Shown here: piece by piece, positions 1 through 11,061 of the stretch
Layout of the letters: each line of letters opens with the position of its first letter
Numbering within the stretch: the stretch's first letter is position 1
Source of the DNA: Oppiella nova
Taxonomy: Eukaryota > Arthropoda > Arachnida > Sarcoptiformes > Oppiidae
DNA length: 20,094 nucleotides
NCBI GenBank assembly: GCA_905397405.1
Contig: CAJPVJ010000836.1
Location: 1-20,094, forward strand
Reading direction: 5' to 3'
Position numbers and translations under genes: made by a program
Notes under the pieces: generated by a model
What the model was told of the DNA's origin: nothing
Database searches by the model: none
The model's input: the letters and a program-made list of their open reading frames with translations, nothing else

Positions 1-3000
1 TTGTATATTAAATTTTTGAAAAGATCTAAAAGGGATTAAGTTAGGAAATAAAATTGTATTTGGTATAAATTTAATAATCCTTAAATATAGTGATTCCACT
101 AAAATAGTTGTGGATTTGACAGTCGTCTCGAATAAGAGCACAAAATCAGTGATTATTTGATGCAAAACTCAAATCTCGAGAGAAAATTCTATTCAAACTA
201 ATAATAAAAAATAGAAAATGTTTTTTACTCACAAAATAGGATTTATTTTCCTATTAAAGCTATAAATACCTATTTTTAAAAAAAGTCCAAGAACCCAAAA
301 AGGCACAAAAAATGAAATCAATTTTCAGTATAAGTTTTCATTAATTATTTCTATTCTAATAAATTGCTTTCATTCTGAAATTCAAAGTATTTCTAAATTA
401 AAATGACAGCAATTTTATATAAATCCTAAACAAAGCCCTCGAAGTATATGCAGAGAGGATATGGTTTGGGTTTTGATGGCAAATGCAAACAAATCTTTCA
501 ACACATTTACGATTGTGTTTCTCTTATGAAATGTTTAGTCATTTTCTACAATTTTCAAACCATTTCTCGTTTTTCATATGAAGTGTTACTCGTATTTATT
601 CGACGAAACAAATATTTAAATTGAAAAATATTTATTATTTTATTAATTTTATGGCAACTGCCGTCAGTTATCTTATTATAGCAGAGAGTCAATAATTAGC
701 AGACAATTGGCAGAAAGTTATGAAAACTATTTTTGCTTTACAGCACAGAATTAAAAAATTTTAATAATAGAAATAATTTGATTTTCAGACTGTTTTAATT
801 GTATTTTTGAAAAGTTTATTTTAACTAAATCCTCGCTTTAAATAACAATAAGGCCTACATTACTATTCAATTTATATTCTTATATATACGGAACTATACC
901 ATTTATAAACAAAAATATATGATATTTTAAGAATTCAAACAAAAATTTTAACACTTATATAAACAAACAATTTTTAATTTAAAACCTTTTAACAATAGAT
1001 TGAAATCTAGATAAGATTATTATAATTTGTTTATATAAAGTAGAGAATCGTTTGTACAATTAGATGAATAACTATTTTAGTATTCAATGTCATCCATCAT
1101 ACAAATTCAAGCATTAATGAATGTCATAAAAATATACTTTTTATAAATAATTAAATTTTTCATTTATTCGTTGTGTTATGTTATGAGACAAATGTAAAAA
1201 TGTTTCAACAAAATTAGATAATATTTCTCAAATTGTTTAATTTATTTATATCGTACTTTTTACACATAAAACATTTGTATAAGGGATTGTAGGGGTAAAG
1301 TGTGAATGACACGGATGATTATTGTGTTGATTTTAGAATTAATTCATTAGAAAAGCGATTGCATAAACCATATCTACTTTCAAAATTAATTAGTTTGATA
1401 TTTGGTTACAAAAGGCACCTTAATATTGAATGATAAAACGGTAGAAATTAAGTCCCATTAATAATAATAATAATAATAATAATACAAAATATAATTTAGA
1501 TCCTCCAAGTTTAGACAATAAACTTTAGTGACTGATATTAGACATTAGTTTAGTGACTTTTATCAAGTTTTATATTTCATTTAATTTTCTATTAAATTGC
1601 ATCTCATTTCAGATAGTGTTCATTAGAGACGATTGTGGTTTGGATTCATTAATTACAATGTGGGATATTTCTATGTATGTGTTAATTGATATATGGTTTA
1701 AGATTAACTTGATATATTCAAAATTAAATGCACTGGATTTTAAAATGTGCTGGAAAATTTAATGGAAAATATTTGAAGTCTAAATTTAAAAAATATATTT
1801 ACAAATTTATTATAAGATTTATTAAAAAGATTTTTTTTAATATTTCGAAAATTACTAAATTATTTCTAGAATATACCTAAATTGTTAAGAAATTCTAATT
1901 GTTAATTTATCTATTTCAATGTATCTGTAAGATAAATAAGGTGAAAGTAATATTTTCCATTTTTTCTTATATCCGATAGATCTTCATATAAATTTACTAT
2001 ACTTTGAATATGTGTGTTGAATATAAGGCATTAGTAGTGTTCGCATTTTATATAAGGTAAGAATCCAAAAGTGATTGATTATCTGTTCAATTAATAGAGT
2101 GAATGAATATAAATCGATGTCATTTGTATCCAAACTATTTAATACGAATTTTCTTAATCATAACTGTATTAATTGATCCATTAATCACAATAACTATTAT
2201 GTATTAAATAAATTGAATTCATTAGCAAATTGACAATATTTATCAACAAATGATTGCAATCGAATTTGTACTGAAATTTATGCATGTGTTCATACAGTGA
2301 CATCAAATTGTTTTCATACAATTAACTCACACTGTTCATACATACTGTATTTCACATGATACATCGTATTAAATAAGTTATTAAATATAAATATTATATA
2401 TTATAAATTAATATTTACTAACGTCATTAAACGTGATGTTTAATTGAATACTTGAGCTTTTGTTTTCAATTTATCATTGTAAGTTAGTAAAATTTATCAG
2501 GTACATAAAATTTACATAATTAATGAAAGTCTTATTTTTGTTCAAGTTATCGAGTTATAAGTTTGGTATGAATTACTTATATAATACCAGCTATGTATTT
2601 TGTAAGAAAACTTTTTATAATAATAACAGCTAAAAAAGGATATTAATTTGAAAAATACCGTTAAATTTACTTTAAAACATTAGTTGATTTTCAAAAATAA
2701 ACTAACATCCTTTTTTGATTTTAATTATCGTAATTACAAACTTGAATTGCAATAATTATAATATAATATATTATATTGATTTTTTAAATTACCATATTTT
2801 AATTGCTGGAAGCAGCATGATAAGTTATTTATTCTAACATAATTTATTCATATTGTATAATCTTAAGACATTAACAAATTTTGTTTTACTCATCTAATAA
2901 AACAGATTATTTAAATTTTAGTTCAATAATTATGTTGAAGGATACTAAATTTTACTAGATTAAATCTTAAGTTTGACAATAATTCTACTTAAACATGCTT

Positions 3001-3292
3001 TACACTGTAAAGTTTACAGTTAATAATTTTAATAGTAAGAAAAACTTATATTGTTTAATAAATAGAAATATAATTATTAAAATAAAAATGAATGATTACA
3101 ATTGATTGCCAGATGTCTTAATTAAAGATTTTATACAATTTTATTGGCATAATTTTATTTGTTAATTAATTTTTTTGCAACACATTAAATACATTAAATT
3201 TTCTATAATTTGATTTATTTGATCTCTAATTATTAATTTCATATAAAAATATTTAAATTTGATTATAAATATAATTAAATTGAATATTATAG
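1..3292. other. AT-rich non-coding DNA upstream of the receptor gene
   Basis: I see no reading frame with recognisable protein similarity here. The only ATG frame of note, 1553-1762, has AT-driven composition and no domain. The stretch holds one trinucleotide microsatellite (1459-1484). It ends in a plausible splice acceptor, TATTATAG at 3285-3292, directly before the receptor's start-codon exon. One or more untranslated 5' exons and the promoter of the receptor could therefore lie in this stretch, but I cannot place them. Confidence 0.6.
1459..1484. repeat. (TAA)8 microsatellite
   Basis: Eight uninterrupted TAA units followed by TA, in non-coding DNA. It is a simple repeat with no evident function. 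Confidence 0.95.
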
Positions 3293-3306
3293 GAGGAAAG
3301 GAGAGA

Positions 3307-4882
3307 ATGTCTTCCGATTCTATGATTGTCTTAAAAGTTTCATTATCTCAAGAATTTGATGAAATGGCCAATAATTCCAATCAATCCTTTGCTTTTGAAA
3401 ATGAAGACGATCTTCAGTTTTATGGCTCAGAATTGACGCGATTTTCCAACTTTTATCGACCAATTCATGGATACCTGAGTTTAGCGGTCTGTGTGTTTGG
3501 TATTATCGCAAACGTACTCAACATTATTGTTTTAACTAGGTATTAATTACTTTTGTTTGTTATTAGTAATTACATCATTAGAATATTATTAGACATTTAT
3601 TTTCAATGAATATTTATTATGGTTTTAGTATTTTAAAATTTAATTTTATTAACAATTAATCATTACTAAATAACTAGTCACTAAATAACTAACAGTACTC
3701 TCAGAACTGCTGTAGTATTCAGATAACAATAACTTAGTTTAACTAATCCTTCATAAATTAATAATTTATTACTTGATATGATTTAATATAAAAGTAATAC
3801 TAAAACAAAAAATTATTTTCTCATAAATATTAATGAATAAGAATGAAATTCATAAATAAGTATATAATTGAATGGATTTAATGATGATTTGACTGAATGG
3901 ACACAATTAGGAAGAATATGATCTCAGCGACCAATTCCATACTGACAGGGATGGCGGTGTCGGACATGTGTGTCATCGCCTCTTACATTCCGTTCGCAAT
4001 CCATAACTTCATCAGAACTGAAACGGACGAAGAGGTGGTAAACGCGTACGGGTGGGCCCTCTTCACCCTATTTCACGCACATTTCACTGTCATCTGCCAC
4101 ACCATCTCTATCTGGTTGACAGTGATTCTCGCCTTTTGGAGATATCTGGCCATTAGGTTCAGCCGTTTATTTCATTTCATACCTTAAATAGTTTTTATTG
4201 ATATTATTCTCGTATACTATTATTTTGATCAAATTATGCAAATCACTGTTCAATAGGGTTTATATATTTAGTATTAATCAATATGTATTAAGTAAATTAG
4301 ATTTGCTATTTATGTAATGGAAATACATTAATCATAATTTATGAAAACTAAATGAATAAACTTGATTATTGATTATGTTTCAGGTCTCCGCAAAATAGTA
4401 AGACGTGGTGTTCAATGAAAAGAGCCAAATACGCCATACTGTGCGCCTATATATTAGTACCCTGCTCATGTCTTCCCCTATTCTTGTCGTTTACAATCAG
4501 TGAATTTGATATCGAGAGTAAACCAAATCAAACATTTTTTCGGGTAAGAAGTCATATGAATTGTTATTTGTGTTCACATTATTCTTAATGTATTGAAAAC
4601 AATTTAAATCACAGCAATGATTAGTAGAAATACTTTCAGTAGATATGTTGAGTTATCATATAATAGATATATAGTACAATAAGCGATCACTTTTGATAAC
4701 AATTGTTGCATTGAATAAACAAAAATAAAACATGTTTTTAGACCTGAAACTCAATACAAATCGATTGGATTGAGAATTCGTTATTTGATATTTGGTTTAT
4801 TTTTTCGAGAATAGGAATGATTTTTATTAGACGTTAAATATAGCTTTACATCAATTTTACTTAACATCTATGCATTGTTTTG

Positions 4883-4931
<49 letters not shown>

Positions 4932-6839
4932 CTCATATTTTGTGATCAAATAAATTCTCAAAATTTTATATGAAAACTGATTTGTGGAATAAATCTCAAT
5001 TTTTTGACTGAAAAGTGCTTTAAGTGATTGTTGAGTGAAATAAATATCTCGACTCAAAGATAATTTAAATTCAATATAAAGAACATGAAAACTATTATTT
5101 GGTTTCACTGATGGATAAATGCCATTTGAAATGAATACTAAAAGCTATAGAGACGGAAGACATGTACTATATTTTCTGCTTTTCTATACAAATCTCCGTT
5201 TTCATCAATTTGTGTTTCAAACAAAATATAAATAAAATTTTATTTAAATATTCAGAATATTTAATATCATTAGAATTTTGTTATAACTTTCATGCAAAAC
5301 AGTTTTTGTTTGCTAGAGTTATACAAATAACAATATTAAATTTGCATTACTGTATCTAATATTTTGTTATATAAATCTTAGAACAAGGTTAATATTACAA
5401 CACAAAGTAATATAAATCACACAATACAAATTGTAATATATTTTTTATTATTTTAGATATTACTGCAAAAATAAGTCTTTTTTGTTAATTTTAACGTGTT
5501 TTATATACAGTATGATCAATATTTTCATTATTTTTATTTATTGTGCCATAATCTTTGAATAAATTGCCGAAATATAAATTTTACATTACATTTCACAATG
5601 TTATTCATATTAGAATATTTTATATAATCTTAAGGAATAATTGCGATAAAATAAAACTACAATCTATTCCTTTTCTATAAAATTATTAAAGTGATACTCA
5701 TTTTAATGAACACTAATTTGAGTTCATATAAATAACCATTTTGGGCCCCAATTCTTATTTAATTGTATTTCATTAAATATTGACTTAGATATATTGCTAT
5801 GTTTTACAATATACTGAATAAATTCACATAGTTACTATGTCATAGTATATTCCAATAAGAAAAAGTTACTATATTAAAGTGTAGATCCACACATTTTTGT
5901 CGAGAATAAATAAATATTGACTTCAATCTAATAAATAAAAGCCCGTTATTCTCAAATGAATTTGAATACTTGATAACATATTTTGCTAATAATACTGTAC
6001 TTTGATTTTAATGAATTTGTGAGAAGTCTTTATATTTTGTAATGAGTAATTTAGATGAAAAAGTGTTTCCTAGATAAAAATATTATATTAATTAAAATAT
6101 ATTTATATTGGTTAAAAAGTATTAATACGATAAACATGAATAGAAAGTGCAACAAAATGTTACTTGATCCAAACAAATATAACAAAATATTGATTGACAG
6201 TAAATGAGATGCCTTTTTGTGTTATCTTAGGTGGACTTCAGTTCAATAGCCATACAAAACGACGAATTGCTACAAAAGCTGAACTTCTGGGTGTTTAGTG
6301 TACTCCTAAAACTGATTCCCTGTGTTTTGCTAACAATACTGAGCTTAGCGTTGGTTCGCGTGTTGGTTGAGGCAAACAAAAGGAAACAAAGACTCCTTTC
6401 ATCCAATATTCCGATGAAGAATCACATGAAGAATGACTCAAACTCTTTGGTGACGACCAATACATCGCCGAAGAATAGCTGCGAAAAAAGCGCTCGTAAT
6501 GCGAGTCAACAGAGCAGTGATAGGACCACCAAAATGTTGATCGCAATACTGATCATGTTTTTGGTTTGTGAGTTTCCATCCGGAATATTAGCCCTTTTGA
6601 GCGGAATATTCGGCAAAATATTCTTTAATAACGTTTACAATAAATTCGGTGATTTGATGGATATGTTGGCATTGATTAACTCAGCCGTCAATTTCGTACT
6701 CTATTGTCTAATGTCTCAACAGTTTCGCAAGACTTTTACAAAATTATTTTGTATGAAATATGAGCAGGATAATATGAGACAATCCTACCATTTAACCCAA
6801 TCGTTCAACGCTACCACTTGTAATACGGCGTGTGTCTGA
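3307..6839 (+). CDS. Myosuppressin-receptor-like GPCR (rhodopsin family), 4 coding exons
   Basis: Exons 3307-3539, 3911-4156, 4384-4543 and 6231-6839 join in frame through GT-AG introns into 415 aa. The start ATG at 3307 lies just after an acceptor at 3291-3292, so a 5' UTR exon upstream is likely. The protein is a plasma-membrane G-protein-coupled receptor. TM1 is about 55-76 (N69 of the family N1.50 position) and TM2 about 84-109 (D96). TM3 is about 126-152, followed by W154-R155-Y156 in place of DRY. TM5 is about 231-255 (P243), TM6 about 315-341 (P329), and TM7 about 354-374, ending in N367-F-V-L-Y371 in place of NPxxY. The stretches around HGYLSL, TNSILTGMAV and FHAHFT..CHTISIWLTV are hallmarks of insect myosuppressin (FLRFamide) receptors, which act on visceral and heart muscle. 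The N-terminus carries sequons at NNS and NQS but no obvious signal peptide. Ligand identity is inferred from family; other FMRFamide-like ligands are possible. Confidence 0.9.
3540..3910 (+). other. Receptor intron 1 (371 bp)
   Basis: The donor is ACTAG|GTATTA and the acceptor CAATTAG|GAAGAA. It splits the AGG arginine codon right after TM1 (phase 2). The content is AT-rich with nothing else recognisable. The next intron, 4157-4383 (227 bp), uses the same phase, CATTAG|GTTCAG to TTTCAG|GTCTCC, just after the WRY motif. Confidence 0.85.
4544..6230 (+). other. Receptor intron 3 (1,687 bp)
   Basis: A phase 0 intron between extracellular loop 2 sequence and TM5. The donor is CGG|GTAAGA and the acceptor ATCTTAG|GTGGAC. 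It is AT-rich and contains a (CT)21 tract. Minus- and plus-strand frames inside it (4857-5108, 5162-5359) have no domain; the first is an artefact of reading GA repeats as Arg-Glu. Confidence 0.85.
4887..4928. repeat. (CT)21 microsatellite
   Basis: Twenty-one uninterrupted CT units, 42 bp, in the third intron of the receptor gene about 340 bp after the donor. It is a pure pyrimidine strand, hence GA on the other strand. Confidence 0.95.
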
Positions 6840-8597
6840 GTGTCTCAGAGTTTCACTTCACAATCAATTGTTTATTTCATTTTTCATTGAGATATCCATT
6901 CAAATGATATATAAAAGGATCAAATCAGACAAAACATACACAGAGTATTGAACACTAGAATTAATGGCAAATTCTAAACACTTTTTCTATGAATAAAAAT
7001 CATTTTAAGACTTTTGTCCATTAATATAATGAAATGCAGATTACGGGTAAGTCTTGTTTTCTCAATAAATACTTAATGTAATGTAAAGTAAATATTGTAT
7101 GTACGTTTAATTAACCAAGTTAACAAAATAATTGATTTTATTTAACAAATCCATATACTTGTATGTATTATATTAATATATTGTATATAAAAATCATTAA
7201 TCTTTTTAATCATTTTGACTTTAATTTTTAAAATCAAATATTCTTATGAGAAATATGTTTATAATATCATTGCCTCCATGTTACATCGAGTAAAATATGA
7301 ATCAATTATTCATTACAAACAGTTTATGGTGTTTTATAATTTATTTTTATATAAAATGTGCAAGATTTGTATAGATTAATGTGCAAGTTTGCATAAAACT
7401 AATGTTAAAAGTTTTAAAGAATATTCATTCATTTATTCATTATAATCCAATAGTAATCTAAATTACTACTAACTTTAAGCGCTCAAATAATAGGATTTAT
7501 TTGTTTTGTTTTGTTTTTAGTTATAAATTACAAGCAATTAAAATAATGAAAAATCAATATTACGGTTAAAGTTTTGTTAGACTCACTTTTGTTATGAATT
7601 CTCTATTCATAAAAACTAAACAAGAATTTCATAAATATTTATATATAAAGTAAATTTTAATTAAAAAAATAAATTATACACATATAGTATATGTCATATA
7701 CTAAAGATAAAATATAAAATATTGAAATTATTTATATTAATATAGTATTGCTATTTATATAAATATATAGAATATTCTGTAAATTCTATTTATTTGTAAC
7801 AAATTAATTCTTCCATATATTAATAGACAAGCATTGAATAGATTGTATAAAATATAACTAATATTAAAGAAACTTATTCTATATAGGTGTAATTTGTAAG
7901 ATTAGTTTTTTATCAGTTTGTCTCAAGGCAGACTTATTTAATGAACCAAATTCATTGTACATTAGTATTTAATTTAAGATTTGTTTGATTTCCTTATAAA
8001 TACAGTCAAATCATTGATATGATAGTTCAATTCAATAAACTATTTATATAAACTTTGATTCAGTCAAATAAATGTACATTATTTTTGACAACAAAACAAA
8101 TAATTTAATCATAAAATTGTCAAAAATCAAGAGATACAGCATTGAATGCCATATAAGCTATATTTATCGTTATGTTATCACAATACTTATTGTAATTATG
8201 TATAAATAAAATAAAAATAATTAATTTAATTAAGTTTTAATTTTAATAATACATATATAATAGTGATGTGCAAAGGAATCACGTATTTTTGTGAATAATA
8301 TTTATTTTTTGAAATTTTAGACTTGAGTTCAAATCTCAAATAAGACTTTATTTGAATCAAAATGACTTTCGTTTGAAGTTTTAATCATTTGTTGTTGTAT
8401 TGTGTCTCTCATTAGTCGTGTTTTTGAATTCTTTCTCTAAACTCTGTTATATGAAAGTCATGTCATATTATTTTAATTAAAGTGAATACTTATTGCGAAA
8501 TTAAAGTCAAGATTTATTGAAATAGTCAACAATTTGTGCATTTGTATAGTTTTTTGTTTAAACAAGTTATTTATATCATATATTAATAGCGTATACA
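6840..8597. other. AT-rich spacer between receptor and Atg8 genes
   Basis: It contains the receptor 3' UTR at its left end and presumably the Atg8 promoter and 5' UTR at its right end. I see no coding frame. Around 8400-8460 the composition is slightly less AT-rich, which would fit an untranslated exon or core promoter, but no motif decides it. Confidence 0.6.
6992..6997 (+). terminator. Candidate poly(A) signal of the receptor gene
   Basis: AATAAA about 150 nt after the stop codon. A second AATAAA lies at 7064-7069. AT-rich DNA makes such hexamers common, so the choice between them is open. Confidence 0.5.
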
Positions 8598-9434
<837 letters not shown>

Positions 9435-9554
9435 TCACACCATCAATACTATGATAATGATTATAATTTTCATTTCCTTTTGCAAGGCCATGAAAAGAAT
9501 TCATTTCAAAACAAATTATTTATTAATACTTTTTTGAGAAAATTTTTTACAAAG

Positions 9555-9560
9555 AATAAA
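9555..9560 (+). terminator. Candidate poly(A) signal of the Atg8 gene
   Basis: AATAAA about 120 nt after the stop codon, the first such hexamer downstream. Confidence 0.5.
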
Positions 9561-10975
9561 ATATAACACATTTTATAACCTCCACTAACATTTATATTCT
9601 AATGAGATTTTTATTAATTTATATTTTAGCCAATGTTAGTAACAAATTAATACAACAGGATTATCAGTGTATAAGTTAGTTTAAACAATAACATTAACAA
9701 GTAGGTTTATTTATTGTGGTTCTTAATTAAATAATTTCTTTTTAAGATGATTCGATGAGTTTTAAAATAATATACGGATAAGCAACAATTTATGAATTAC
9801 GGGTTTTAATTTATAATAATAATGAATGCTGGAGGTATCTAATAATATGTAAAGTTTATATTACTATTTTAAATTACTTGAAGAAATTTTAATTAAATCA
9901 TAAATTTGTACAAATTAAATTAAAAGGTATTTTGGTTGTTGTCTAACAGTTTTATTTTACAAAGACGTGTTAATCTATTAAATTTGCAATAAAAATATCT
10001 ACAAATATTAATAATTTGTATTAAATTTTTATATAAATGAATTACTTTCTGCCATTAAATAACAAAACTTAAAAGAAAATATAATATATATTATGATATT
10101 CTGTGAATGCATAATATTAATATTAAAATTATTTTATAAAATATTTTGATGGATATAATTTGGATGGAAAAGTGGTTAGAATATTAATGACATGACAATC
10201 ATTTTATATGAGAATAATATCATAATTGATGGCCAAATGCATTGAAATCTGATACTTAATAATCACTTCATTTATTATCTCTGAATTTAAAATTTAATTT
10301 AAGAATTTGTAGTCAAAATGACAAATAAAATATTAGATTTAATATATCATTTTGTTGACTATAATTTGAATGGAAATTCTTTTCAATTATTTATTTACTC
10401 TAACATTTGTTAGAAAATAGATAATTAGATAATAAAGTAATTTATTATTGAAAAGATTTCACAAGATTAAATTATACGCAGAAAATATTTACTACACTTT
10501 TTTACTATTTGTTTGCTTTGGTTTGAAACAAATGTTATATGTGTTCATTCATTAACTATTCTACTAAATCCAAGACTTTTATCTTTCTCTGAAATCCGGA
10601 AAATAAATTCTTTTATTCAAATGTTTTCAGTTATAGTACTGAATGTAAATGAGATGAAATTTGTGTGATTTGGATAAGAAATATAAAAATAATTATTAAT
10701 TCTGTACTGTATTTTGTAAACCTATATATAGCTTTAGGAATAAGGAACTCGTAGATTCTATATTGAAATTTATAAAAGTAATTGCTCATTTAATTCAAAC
10801 TACTATAATAAATTAGTTTGATTATAAGAATCTTACTTTTTTAAAAGCTGATTCCTAAAATATAATGTATACAGGAAATTTAAGTATTTTATGTTTATTA
10901 ATAAATACAAGGAAAAGAAATCAATGACTTTTTTTTATTTAAAAATTGTCTTTTTATTTAAAATACATTTTTAAA

Positions 10976-10981
10976 TTTATT
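10976..10981 (-). terminator. Candidate poly(A) signal of the Expansion-like gene
   Basis: TTTATT on the plus strand is AATAAA in the gene's sense, about 80 nt after its stop codon. Further copies lie at 10953-10958 and 10934-10939. Confidence 0.45.
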
Positions 10982-11061
10982 ATTAAATGTTCATTAAAAA
11001 GTTTAAATTAATATTTTAAAATATTATGGAAAGTTAGAGCAAATAATGAGAATGAAATGAA

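Larger units (their letters stand above)
9435..11061. other. AT-rich spacer between Atg8 and the Expansion-like gene
   Basis: Convergent 3' flanks of two genes on opposite strands. No coding frame is supportable. A weak imperfect direct repeat is visible, about 22 nt near 10150-10172 and 10356-10378, both containing ATAATTTG.ATGGAAA. It is too short to class. Confidence 0.6.

Noticed and set aside
1553-1762. 69-codon plus-strand frame
   Set aside because: Phe/Ile/Asn/Lys-rich composition expected from AT-rich DNA, no domain, no supporting splice context.
4857-5108. Minus-strand frame with an Arg-Glu repeat
   Set aside because: The repeat is only the (CT)21 microsatellite read through; the rest is AT-driven and lies in a receptor intron.
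6295-6546. 83-codon minus-strand frame opposite receptor exon 4
   Set aside because: Antisense shadow of a well-identified GPCR exon.
8323-8339. TTGAG-TTCAAAT-CTCAA, which looks like a tRNA T-arm
   Set aside because: No matching acceptor stem, D-arm or anticodon arm can be found at the required distances, so no tRNA gene is supported.
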